A program made the translations under genes and the position numbers. The notes below the pieces were generated by a model, which made no database searches, was not told the DNA's origin, and saw only the letters and a program-made list of their open reading frames with translations. From Sorangium cellulosum So0157-2 (lineage in GTDB: Bacteria; Myxococcota_A; Polyangia; Polyangiales; Polyangiaceae), in the NCBI RefSeq assembly GCF_000418325.1, contig NC_021658.1:3286001-3350000 (forward strand): a stretch of DNA of 64,000 nucleotides, read 5' to 3'. Within the stretch, counting starts at the first letter, position 1. The number at the start of each line of letters is the position of its first letter. This document shows positions 41,619-55,488 of this stretch, one piece after another.

Positions 41619-42482
41619 ATGCTGATCGTGGACTTCGAGGGGTGGTTCCAGTGCCGGCTGGCGACCGATCCGGATCCCACGGACGAGCTCCGGGGCGCGA
41701 GCGGGTTCACCTTCGCGTTGCCCGGCGAGCCTGATCTCGACAGGATCATCCGCTTCCAGGACCCGGTCGCGCCCCGCTCGCACGCGCCGGCGGTCGGGGT
41801 GCGGGTGAAGCGGGTGTCCCTGGACGGGCAGCTCCTGTCCGACCACCCGCTGCTCGGGGCCCGGGTCGATCTCCTCGGGGAGCCGAAATTCGAGTCCCGC
41901 AACTACGTGCTGCGCGACTCCGGCCAGGGCGCCATCGCCCCGTTCCACCTCCGGATCTCGGGCGGCGGGATCACCGTCGAGCGCGAGGACATCCTGTATC
42001 CCGCGGACCGCTCCCGCAGGCTGCACGAGATCCCGGCCGCGTTCCACGCGCGGCGCGGCTCGCTCATCCCGCTCACGGTGGACCGCGTCAAGATCGCGGA
42101 CGCGACCGGCATCGCCGACCCGGCGGCGTACCGGCGGCGGCGGAGGGAGCTGCTCGAAGCAGAGCTGCGGCGGGCCGGCGATCCCGTGGTCCGGGCGGCG
42201 CTCGGGAAGCGCATCGCAGAGCTGTCGATCACCGATCCGGAGCGGCTGCAGGTCGCGGCGCTCACGCTCTACGGAGACTACCGGTTTGAGATCAACGGTC
42301 CGGCCTCGGTGGTCGATCCCGATCGCCTCCTCGGCGCCGCGATCGATGCGGTGGAGGACTGGCCGATCGCTTTCTGGATGGGCGCCTGGGACAGCGACGC
42401 CCTGTGCGGCTGGGTGCGCGGAATGCTCTCCATCCCATGCGCGACGGCGTCCGAGGGAGAAGCGCGCCGGCACGCCGTGTGA
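41619..42482 (+). CDS. Hypothetical protein coupled to the ferritin-like gene
   Basis: The product is 287 residues with no signal peptide or membrane helix. It begins MLIVDFEGWFQCRLATDPDP and includes beta-rich stretches (GVRVKRVSLDGQLL, GAIAPFHLRISGGGITVEREDIL) and an Arg-rich helix. I recognise no family. It follows the ferritin-like gene within 2 nt and is surely co-transcribed, so it may be a partner subunit or a substrate-binding component. Confidence 0.75.
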   Translation: MLIVDFEGWFQCRLATDPDPTDELRGASGFTFALPGEPDLDRIIRFQDPVAPRSHAPAVGVRVKRVSLDGQLLSDHPLLGARVDLLGEPKFESRNYVLRDSGQGAIAPFHLRISGGGITVEREDILYPADRSRRLHEIPAAFHARRGSLIPLTVDRVKIADATGIADPAAYRRRRRELLEAELRRAGDPVVRAALGKRIAELSITDPERLQVAALTLYGDYRFEINGPASVVDPDRLLGAAIDAVEDWPIAFWMGAWDSDALCGWVRGMLSIPCATASEGEARRHAV

Positions 42483-42535
42483 AATCGCGTGAAATCGTGT
42501 GAATCGCGTCAAATCGCGTCAAATCGTGTGAAACC
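42479..42535. repeat. Short 10-bp-period tandem repeat
   Basis: Six imperfect units close to GTGAAATCGC lie at and after the stop codon of the preceding gene, with GTC and T-for-C variants and one 9-bp unit. No function is evident. Confidence 0.8.
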
Positions 42536-42559
42536 AAGCGCGGATGCATGTGAGGTACC

Positions 42560-43972
42560 ATGAAACCTGCGTTCATCGTTGTTTCTGCCATGTGCGCGGC
42601 GCTCTGCACGTACTCCTGCCTCACGGTCACCCATGAGCCAGGAACGCACCTACCCTCGACCCCTGTCCCGGCGCCGACCGCCACGGAGCCAACCGGCACG
42701 GAGTTGCCCCGATGCGGCATCTCGCCGACGCTCATCGGGACGGTCCCGGAGCCCGAAGCTCAGTGCAATGAGCGCATTTTCGTGGACCGCCTGCTCTGGC
42801 AGACGTTCATCGCGCTGAACTGGCCGGCGGACACCGAGGCCGGCCGGGGTGTCCCTCGCTCCCCCACCGACCCGTCCCAGTTCTGGACGACCTACGTCCC
42901 GCTCGTCTGGGAGACCTGGAAGCAGCAGTGGGAGACCGTCGATCAAGAGAAGCTCAGCGCCTGGAACAGCTACGATGTGGCGCGCCCACCCTGTGACGAG
43001 GTGCAGCCCCGCGAAGGAGAGGGGCCCATCCGCGTCGACCCGGAGAACTGGCCCAGTCTTTACAAGAAGTACGGCGGGACCGTGCTCAACGGGATCAACC
43101 TCGTCAAGCAAAACCACGCCGGCGGCGACGTTCCCTTCGCGCTCGCCGGCCCGCTCATCGATCCGCACAGCAACTACGTGCGCTACGAGGTCCGCTTCAA
43201 TCAAGCGCTCTACGATTGCGTGCGCGACGGTTCGAGCGCCGGCTGCTCGAAGACGGAGGGCCGTATCTCGATGCCGGCGGCGCGACCCGGGCAGGCCGGA
43301 GCCATCAGCGTGAAGGCGGCGTGGCGCGAGCTCGACGAGGACGACGATAAGAAGGATTACCACCACCGCGACGTCCTTGTCCTCGATCACGAGAACCGAT
43401 CGGGGAAGCCGATCCGCGTCTGCAAGCAGAAGGAGATGGTCCTCGTGGGCATGCACCTCGTCTACAAGAGGGACGCGAGCGTCGCGGGAGCACCAGACGC
43501 CGGGGCGGGGCAGGACGAAAGGAACCATTGGATCTGGAGCACCTTCGAGCACGCGAACAACGCCCCGAATTGCTCCGAATCGTTCGCGTTCAGCGGCTCG
43601 AACGGCTACAGCCATGAGCCGGCGGTGCTGGCGCGCGCGCCGCTGCCGCCGGCCGAGGCGCGCAAGCCGGTGATGCTGTGCCACGTCAAGAAAATCGGGC
43701 CGACCACGAAGAGGGTGAACCGCGCCTACGCGGGCGTCCTGTGCGGCGGCGACGACCAGCCCTGGTGCAATTACCGCCTCCAGAGCAGCCATTGGCTCGT
43801 GGGCGACGCTCCGATGCCGTCCAAGTGGGTCGCCAACGTGATCCTGGAGCCATATTCCCAGGACGACACGTGCATGGGCTGCCATAACCAACAGAGCAGC
43901 GCCTCGGACTTCGTCTGGAGCCTGGAGATCGCCAGGCGGCCTGACGTATTCCCGAAGGACCCATGGCGCTGA
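42560..43972 (+). CDS. CXXCH-containing secreted protein, cytochrome c family-like
   Basis: The product is 470 residues. The N-terminus MKPAFIVVSAMCAALCTYSC reads as a signal peptide, probably a lipoprotein. A single CXXCH motif lies near the C-terminus in DDTCMGCHNQQSSASDFVWSLE. The region FVDRLLWQTFIALNWPAD near the N-terminus and NHWIWSTFEHANNAPNC in the middle resemble uncharacterised cytochrome c-family proteins of proteobacteria; this is from memory and not checked. It may hand electrons to or from the ferritin-like protein encoded upstream. The kinase gene follows after 22 nt. Confidence 0.75.
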   Translation: MKPAFIVVSAMCAALCTYSCLTVTHEPGTHLPSTPVPAPTATEPTGTELPRCGISPTLIGTVPEPEAQCNERIFVDRLLWQTFIALNWPADTEAGRGVPRSPTDPSQFWTTYVPLVWETWKQQWETVDQEKLSAWNSYDVARPPCDEVQPREGEGPIRVDPENWPSLYKKYGGTVLNGINLVKQNHAGGDVPFALAGPLIDPHSNYVRYEVRFNQALYDCVRDGSSAGCSKTEGRISMPAARPGQAGAISVKAAWRELDEDDDKKDYHHRDVLVLDHENRSGKPIRVCKQKEMVLVGMHLVYKRDASVAGAPDAGAGQDERNHWIWSTFEHANNAPNCSESFAFSGSNGYSHEPAVLARAPLPPAEARKPVMLCHVKKIGPTTKRVNRAYAGVLCGGDDQPWCNYRLQSSHWLVGDAPMPSKWVANVILEPYSQDDTCMGCHNQQSSASDFVWSLEIARRPDVFPKDPWR

Positions 43973-43994
43973 TAGGAGCGAGAGGGGCACATCA

Positions 43995-49454
<5,460 letters not shown>

Positions 49455-49464
49455 CTCCGCCCGC

Positions 49465-49496
49465 CCGAAGTCCGGCCAGGGATGGCCGGACTTCGG
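49465..49496. terminator. Bidirectional hairpin terminator
   Basis: A perfect 14-bp stem (CCGAAGTCCGGCCA and its complement) with a GGGA loop lies between the convergent genes ending at 49454 and 49529. An outer arm pair CCGCCCGC/GCGGGCGG (49457-49464 and 49519-49526) extends it. Confidence 0.8.
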
Positions 49497-49528
49497 CGCC
49501 GCTTCGCGGCGGCTTCGCGCGGGCGGAA

Positions 49529-50602
49529 CTAGCCTTGTTTCCTCGGGGCTTCGCCCCGAACCCCGGCGCCCGCTTCGCGGCCGTCCCCAAGCTCGACGTC
49601 CGGCCGGACGCCGACCGCGTGGATCGCCTCCCCGCCCGGCAGGACCATCATCGCCACCGGCGCGAGCACCGGCGCGCGCTCCACCGGATCGACCGCGACC
49701 TGCAGCGCCGTCCCCTTGCCGTACGTCCGCTCCCCCGCGACGATCGCCCGCCCGTGCCACTGCAGGCAGCCGGCGAAGAGCTCCGCCGCGGACGCCGTCC
49801 CGCCATCCACGAGGATCCACAGCGGCGCGCGGCGCGGGTTCCGATGGCTCGACCGGTACACGATCTCGTCGCCGTCCGCGTCGATCGCCCGCGCGAGGAC
49901 GCTCCCCGGCTCCAGGAAGTCGCCCGCGAGCTCGAGGGACGCGGTGAGCTCCCCCCCGGGGTTGCCGCGCAGATCGAGCACGAGCGTCTCCAGCCCCTCC
50001 GCCTCGAGCGCGCCGAGCGCCGTGTGGACCCGGGCCGGCACGTCCAGCGAGAACCGGCGGATGCGCAGGTAGCCGACCCCCGGCGCAATCCAGGCGCTAT
50101 CGACGACGGGCGAGGCGCTCCCGCAGGGATGCAGCGACGCGACAAGCGCATCGAGGTCCGCCAGGTGCGCAGCGCCGGCCGGACGGGCGTCGCGCGCGCT
50201 CCCGGCGCTCTCCGCGCTGCCCGCGTTGTAGCCGACGCGTGTGTTGTTCAGGCTCGGCAACACCTCGACGCCGAGGGGGCAGTTGCAGTTGTTGCCCATC
50301 CTCGGGGACAGGTGCGTCGTCACCGGAAGGCCGTTGATGAGGACCGTGATATAGCCGAACGTGTGCCGCCCTTGCCCCATGAACGTCGGGTGCAGCGTGC
50401 CCAGCTGGTCGCCCAGCGTGATCGGGCTGAACGACGCCAGGTTCAGGGCGGGCGCCATCGAGAACCACACGGTGGGCGAGAACGGGAACATCGTCGCGTT
50501 CGGGTTGAAGTTGGGGAAGGGGAACGGGCCGAACGCCGGCGACAGGCACACGTCCGGATAACCGGCGCTCAGGCCAACGGCCTTGTTGTTCGGAGTGAGC
50601 AT
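49529..50602 (-). CDS. DUF4150 (PAAR-like) - S41 serine protease fusion, probable T6SS effector
   Basis: The product is 357 residues. The N-terminal part (about 1-125), beginning MLTPNNKAVGLSAGYPDVCLSP and containing TTHLSPRMGNNCNCPLG, is the DUF4150 PAAR-like domain that caps type VI spikes. The C-terminal part (about 150-350) is an S41/C-terminal-processing-type protease: LDLRGNPGGEL, the Ser in GGTASAAELFAG and the Lys in AGERTYGKGTAL form the expected Ser-Lys pair. No PDZ domain is seen. It is the last gene of a T6SS accessory operon. The likely role is a spike-delivered protease, and no obvious immunity gene is adjacent. The ATG at 50602 is chosen where DUF4150 begins. Confidence 0.85.
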   Translation of the reverse strand: MLTPNNKAVGLSAGYPDVCLSPAFGPFPFPNFNPNATMFPFSPTVWFSMAPALNLASFSPITLGDQLGTLHPTFMGQGRHTFGYITVLINGLPVTTHLSPRMGNNCNCPLGVEVLPSLNNTRVGYNAGSAESAGSARDARPAGAAHLADLDALVASLHPCGSASPVVDSAWIAPGVGYLRIRRFSLDVPARVHTALGALEAEGLETLVLDLRGNPGGELTASLELAGDFLEPGSVLARAIDADGDEIVYRSSHRNPRRAPLWILVDGGTASAAELFAGCLQWHGRAIVAGERTYGKGTALQVAVDPVERAPVLAPVAMMVLPGGEAIHAVGVRPDVELGDGREAGAGVRGEAPRKQG

Positions 50603-50613
50603 CGCGCGGACTC

Positions 50614-51294
50614 CTAGCCCAAGAGGATCTGCTTGCCGTTCACCGTGACCGTCTCCTCGGTCAGGATCGTGGCGTTCTTCGCCTTCGTGAACGAGGTCTT
50701 CTCCACCACCGTGTGCGACTCGCTGGCCTGGACGCTCAGGAGCGCGCTCACCCGCTGGTAGACCGACGCGAACTTCTGGACCACGGCGTCGGCCACCATC
50801 CGGATCTTGCCGGCCTGCACCTCGAGCTCCGGCCCCCGGATCTCGACGCCCTTGTCGCCGCACAGCGAGAGCGCGCCCTCCCGCGCGTGCAGCGCCACGT
50901 CGCCCTGGAGCGACAGGACCGACCGCCCCCGCCCGTGGAGCACGCCGATCGCGTAATAGGCGTCGTCCCGCCCGATGACGAGCAGCGTGTCGTCCAGGGC
51001 AGGCTCGTAGGGCAGCGCGAGCGCCATCTGGACCGCGACCGGCTGGCCGCCCGGCAGCTCCACCGCGATGGCGCCCGCCTCCGCCGAGGTGACCCGCGCC
51101 GGGCCCAGGTACTCCCGCGGGAGCGCCGCGGCCCGGCCCGGGCCCGCCTCGCCCTCCGCCGCGGCGCCGGCCCGCGCCAGGCCGATCCTGGGCAGCTCGG
51201 CGCCCCGGCCGCGCGCGGCGTGCTCCTCGCCCCCCGGCGCGTCCACCCGCACGGCCGCCGCGCGATCGCTCTCCTTCATGGCTCCCATCGACAT
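50614..51294 (-). CDS. DUF3540 T6SS-associated spike-like protein
   Basis: The product is 226 residues. After a low-complexity N-terminus, PREYLGPARVTSAEAGAIAVELPGG opens an OB-like region. The C-terminal half is a beta-prism-like repeat (VLSLQGDVALHAREGALSLCGDKGVEIRGPELEVQAGKIRMVAD), as in VgrG/gp5 needles; this is the DUF3540 family. It ends with NGKQILLG, 11 nt before the DUF4150-protease gene. The ATG at 51294 follows GAGGAG. It probably links the spike with the PAAR-like tip. Confidence 0.83.
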   Translation of the reverse strand: MSMGAMKESDRAAAVRVDAPGGEEHAARGRGAELPRIGLARAGAAAEGEAGPGRAAALPREYLGPARVTSAEAGAIAVELPGGQPVAVQMALALPYEPALDDTLLVIGRDDAYYAIGVLHGRGRSVLSLQGDVALHAREGALSLCGDKGVEIRGPELEVQAGKIRMVADAVVQKFASVYQRVSALLSVQASESHTVVEKTSFTKAKNATILTEETVTVNGKQILLG

Positions 51295-51304
51295 GGCTCC
51301 TCCT

Positions 51305-53041
51305 CTACGAGCGCCGCTCCGGCGGCATCCAGGCCTCGGCCTCAAGCCGGTCCACGTCCGTGCGCCTCGCCGTGGCGAGGTTCGCGTCGAGATAAAGCGC
51401 CTTCTCGTCGCGGATATGGTGCAGGTTCGCCCACGTCAGGTCCGCGCCGGTGAAGTCGGCGCCGGTGACGTCCGCGTGCGAGAGATCCGCGTAGTGCGCC
51501 TTGACGCCCACGAACAGCGCCCCGGGCGCGCGGGCCTCGGTCAGCAGCGACTCCCGGAGGTCGGACCCCGCGAGGTTCGCCCCCGCGAGATCGGCCTTCA
51601 CGAAGATCGCGTTGCGGAGCATCGCTTGCGTCAACACGGCGCCGGCGAGGGTGCCCTCGCCGAAGAAGGCGGCCTTCGCCATGGCGCCCGACAGGGTGGC
51701 GTGCCGCAGGTTCGCCTCCTTGAAGTTCGCGTTGGCCAGGATGGCGCCCTCCAGGCGGGTGCGCTCCAGGTTGCACGCGGTGAAATCGCAGTTCGACAGG
51801 TCGCACCCCGACAGGTCCATCCCCGAGAGGTTGCCGAGCGCGAAGAAGCACCGCGAGATGGTCAGCCCGGCGAGCGACGTGCGGGTCAGGTCCACGCCGG
51901 AGAAGTCCACGCAATCGAAGATCGCCTTCTCGAAGCGGACGCCCTCCACGCGGGCCAGCCGCAAAGAGGTCTGCGAGACGAGCGCGCGGGTCAGGTCCGC
52001 GCCCGAGAGGTCCGCCCCCTCCAGGACGCAGCGCACGAGCCGCGACCCGGACAGGTTCGCGCCGGAGAGGTCGGCCCCGGTGAAGACCACCATCTCGAGG
52101 TCCTTGCCCGAGAGATCCGCGCCCGGCAGCCGCGCCCGGTACAGCATGCACGACCTCAGCGTCGCGCCCCGGAAGTCCGCGCCGGTGAGGTCGCAGTTCG
52201 CGAGCGTCGTCTGGTCGAGCGTCGCGCCCCGGAAGCTCGCGCCGCGGAGGTTCGTGCCCTGGAGCGACGACAGCGTGAGGTTCGCGTTCTCGAAGCTCAC
52301 CCCGGCGAAGTCCATCTCCTCCAGCGCCGCGCCCGCGAGGTCCGCGCCGGAGAGGTCGAGCCGGCCGAGGCGCGCGCCGTCGAACACGGCCTTCGTGAGC
52401 TTCTTCGGGAGCACGGCCTCCCGGAGATCGGCCTTCAGGAACACCACCGTGTCGAGCTCGGCGCCCGAGAGATCGGCCCGCCGGAGGCTCGCCTCGGCGA
52501 ACGACGAGCCCTCGATCCGCGCCTGCACCAGCGAGGCGCCCGAGAGGTCCGCCCGCGCGAACGAGGCGTGCGCGACCGTCGCGCCGTCGAGCGAGGCGTC
52601 CGACAGGTCGGCGAGATCGAGCCGCGCGTTCGACAGGGTCGCCCCCGAGAGCTCCGCCCCCGCGAGCCGCGACTCGGCCAGGTTGGCCCCCTGGATCCGC
52701 GCGCCGCTCAGGTTGGCGCCGGCCAGCTGGCCGCGGACCAGGTGGGCCCCCGCGAGGTTCGCGCCGGAGAGGTTCGCGCCCGAGAGGTCGCTCTGGGCCA
52801 CGACGGCGCCCTCGAGATCGGCGCCCGACAGGTCCGCGCCGCGGAGCCCGCACCAGGCGATCTGCGCCCCGCGGAGGTCGGCCCCCGAGAGGTCCGCCCC
52901 GTCCAGCTGCAGCCGTCCGAGCTTCGCGCCGCGCAGCCGCGCCTTGCGGAGGTCGGCGCCCCGCAGGTCCATCTCCCCGAGCGCCCGGCCCTCGAGCGCC
53001 TCGCCCGCCTGGACCCGCGCCTTCAGCTCGTCCGGGGTCAT
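51305..53041 (-). CDS. Pentapeptide-repeat protein
   Basis: The product is 578 residues, made almost entirely of A(D/N)LXX repeats (ADLRKARLRGAKLGRLQLDGADLSGADLR at the start and onwards), which fold as a right-handed quadrilateral beta-helix. There is no other domain and no signal peptide. It starts inside the stop of the DUF2169 gene (4-nt overlap) and ends 10 nt before the DUF3540 gene, so it belongs to the T6SS operon. It may act as a chaperone, a structural extension or a cargo protein; the sequence does not decide. Confidence 0.9.
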   Translation of the reverse strand: MTPDELKARVQAGEALEGRALGEMDLRGADLRKARLRGAKLGRLQLDGADLSGADLRGAQIAWCGLRGADLSGADLEGAVVAQSDLSGANLSGANLAGAHLVRGQLAGANLSGARIQGANLAESRLAGAELSGATLSNARLDLADLSDASLDGATVAHASFARADLSGASLVQARIEGSSFAEASLRRADLSGAELDTVVFLKADLREAVLPKKLTKAVFDGARLGRLDLSGADLAGAALEEMDFAGVSFENANLTLSSLQGTNLRGASFRGATLDQTTLANCDLTGADFRGATLRSCMLYRARLPGADLSGKDLEMVVFTGADLSGANLSGSRLVRCVLEGADLSGADLTRALVSQTSLRLARVEGVRFEKAIFDCVDFSGVDLTRTSLAGLTISRCFFALGNLSGMDLSGCDLSNCDFTACNLERTRLEGAILANANFKEANLRHATLSGAMAKAAFFGEGTLAGAVLTQAMLRNAIFVKADLAGANLAGSDLRESLLTEARAPGALFVGVKAHYADLSHADVTGADFTGADLTWANLHHIRDEKALYLDANLATARRTDVDRLEAEAWMPPERRS

Positions 53042-55464
53042 CGATCCCGCTCCAGCGTCGAGCGCTTCAGGTTCGCCCCCCGGAAATCACAGCCGGAGCC
53101 GGCGGTCTGGTAGAATTTTGCATCGTAGAGGTTCGCATCGACGAACTTCGCCTCCGGGACGAGCGCCTTGTGCAGGTCCGCGTCGAACAGGTTGGCGCGC
53201 GTGAAATCGGCCCGCGTGAGGTTCGCCCGGAAGAACCGGGCGCCGCGCGCGTTGGCGCCGAAGAAGCTCGCCCCGTCGGCCACGGCGTCGGTGAAGTGGG
53301 CGCTCGTCAGCACGGCGAGGCTGAGATCCGCGCCGGTGAGGTCCGCGCCCGTCCATATGCTGCCCTCGCCGCGCGCGCCCGCGAACACCGCCTTTCGCAG
53401 ATCGGAGCCGGAGAAGCTCGCGCCGGCGAGGGTCGCGCCCGCGAACGTGGCCGAGGCCGCGCTCGCCTTCGACACGAAGCACCGCGTGAGCGAGGCCTGG
53501 GACAGGTCCGCGCGCTCGAGCACGGTGCCCTCCAGGTACGCCGCGGTCCACCTCGCCCCCCGCGCGGTGGCCCCGGTCATGTCCGCCCGCGAGAAGACGA
53601 GCTGCGCGCCCTGGCTCTCCGAGAGATCGGCCCCCATGAGCCGCGCGCCGTCGAACGAGGCGCCCTCCAGCGTGGCGCCGCGGAAGACGGCCCGCTCGCC
53701 CCACGCGCTCTGGAGCGTCGCGTGGCTCAGGTCCGCGCCCGTGAAGTCCGCGTCCCGCACGTCGGCGTCGAACAGCACCGCCTGCTTCAGCGTCGCGCGC
53801 GCGAGCTTCGCGCCGCGGAGGTTCGCGCCCGTGAGGATGGCGCCGGTGAGGTTCGCGCCGGTCAGGTCGACGCCGCTCAGGTCCTTCTCGCTCAGGTCCT
53901 GGCCGGAGAGGTCGCACCCCGGCCCGGGCTGCCCCGGCGGCCGCGGCGGGGCGGCGGACAGGCCCATCGCCGCGAGCTTCGGGTCGCTCGCGAGCTTGTC
54001 CCACGCCGCGAGCGCCGGGACCTGCGCCCCGCGCGCGGCCGCCAGCGACTTCGCCTCCTCCACGGCCCGCGCGACCCGCCGGAAGGCCGTCCGGAGCTGC
54101 GCGTCGGTCACCGCGGGCCGCGCGTCCGCGCTCGGCGGCGGGAGGGCCTGCGACGACCGCGGCAGGTTGCGCAGCGCCTCGGCGATCAGGCCGCCGAGGG
54201 CCTTCCCCCCCGGCACGGCGATGCCCGCGAGCCCCGCCATCGCCCGGCGGATCTTGTCCTGCTGCGGCTTGGCGGCGTCGCCGAGCCGCGCCTTGAGCAG
54301 CGCCGACAGCGGGTCGAGCCCGGACGCGTCCGGCGGCGCCGCCTCGTCGCCCTTCTTCGCCAGCGCCTGGAGGGCCTTCCACTCTTCCTTGAGCTCCGGC
54401 GCGATCTGCTGCTCGATCTCGATCGGATCGGCCTCGAACCGCTCGAGGATCTCCCGGTAGTGCTCCGGCGGCTGCGACGGCCCGTCGAGCGGCTCGGAGG
54501 CGACGAGCGTGGTGGTGAGCGAGAGATCGTCGTCGGTCACCTCGGTGAGGCCCCGCCAGGTGAGGTACAGGGCCTCCTTGTCCAGGTCGGCGAGCAGCGT
54601 GTCGAGGTGCATCGGCGCCTCGCGGAACCCGCGCTCCGCGTCCTTCACGAAGACGCGGATCCGCAGCCCCGGGAGCCGCGACCGGAACACCTCCGCGTCC
54701 GGGTGGAGGTTCTGGAACAGGAGCTCCTCGTCCCCGCGCAGGTAGGGGAGCCACTGATCGGGCCGAGCGGCGTTGAAGAACGTCCAGTCGAAGTCCTCGG
54801 CGTAGTAGGGCGCCCGCTTCTCGCGGTACGACTTGCCGTACTGCTTGCCGACCTTGGCGCGCCGGTCGGGCCGGCTGGGCGAGAGGGGCCCGAAGCCCGC
54901 GGGGGCCGGCCGATCCGAGCGCGACAGCAGGAGATCGTCCGCGTTCTCGACGTTCGGGAGCTCGCGTGTCCCGTGGCCTTTGCCCACCGGGTTCAGCGGG
55001 TGTTCGGGCCCGCCGAAGCTGTACCGATCGCCGAGGGGCATCCGGTCGAAGGGGACCGGATCGCTCATGGCCGGCCCGAGGAGGCCATCCATCCACACGC
55101 GCTCGCCGACCACGCGCAGGATCTTGGACCACGATCCGACGCCGAACCGCACCGGACACTCGGTCATGCGCGCCTTGCCCGGCGTGTGGCAGGTGCCGAG
55201 CAAGAGGACGTCCGCGTGCGGCTTGAAGTCGGCGAGATCGCTCGGATACAGGCACTCGCCGGTCATGTCGTGATCGTCGTCGCGGAACACGTCGCCGAGC
55301 AGCGTCCCCTGCGCGAGCGCCGGGTGGCCTTCGGGCAGGGAGAGCGGCGCTCCGGGCCTCAGGTTGAACTTCGCTCGGACGATCAGGGTCATCTCCGGCT
55401 GGGGCGGCCGGCGCGAGGTGACCTTGCTGCCGAAGAGGAACGGGGTGAGGTTCTTGTTCGCCAT
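53038..55464 (-). CDS. DUF2169 - pentapeptide-repeat fusion protein
   Basis: The product is 808 residues. The N-terminal ~330 residues are the DUF2169 domain (PEMTLIVRAKFNLRPGAPLSL, DDDHDMTGECLYPSDLADFKPHADVLLLG), known from type VI clusters next to PAAR-like effectors. A helical middle (about 340-515) leads to a C-terminal pentapeptide beta-helix (from CDLSGQDLSEKDLSGVDL to the end). DUF2169 proteins are thought to help load PAAR-like effectors. Fusion to pentapeptide repeats, with a second pentapeptide protein encoded next, suggests the two beta-helices act together. Confidence 0.9.
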   Translation of the reverse strand: MANKNLTPFLFGSKVTSRRPPQPEMTLIVRAKFNLRPGAPLSLPEGHPALAQGTLLGDVFRDDDHDMTGECLYPSDLADFKPHADVLLLGTCHTPGKARMTECPVRFGVGSWSKILRVVGERVWMDGLLGPAMSDPVPFDRMPLGDRYSFGGPEHPLNPVGKGHGTRELPNVENADDLLLSRSDRPAPAGFGPLSPSRPDRRAKVGKQYGKSYREKRAPYYAEDFDWTFFNAARPDQWLPYLRGDEELLFQNLHPDAEVFRSRLPGLRIRVFVKDAERGFREAPMHLDTLLADLDKEALYLTWRGLTEVTDDDLSLTTTLVASEPLDGPSQPPEHYREILERFEADPIEIEQQIAPELKEEWKALQALAKKGDEAAPPDASGLDPLSALLKARLGDAAKPQQDKIRRAMAGLAGIAVPGGKALGGLIAEALRNLPRSSQALPPPSADARPAVTDAQLRTAFRRVARAVEEAKSLAAARGAQVPALAAWDKLASDPKLAAMGLSAAPPRPPGQPGPGCDLSGQDLSEKDLSGVDLTGANLTGAILTGANLRGAKLARATLKQAVLFDADVRDADFTGADLSHATLQSAWGERAVFRGATLEGASFDGARLMGADLSESQGAQLVFSRADMTGATARGARWTAAYLEGTVLERADLSQASLTRCFVSKASAASATFAGATLAGASFSGSDLRKAVFAGARGEGSIWTGADLTGADLSLAVLTSAHFTDAVADGASFFGANARGARFFRANLTRADFTRANLFDADLHKALVPEAKFVDANLYDAKFYQTAGSGCDFRGANLKRSTLERDR

Positions 55465-55488
55465 CCGTGGGTTCGCCGCGCTCGTGCG

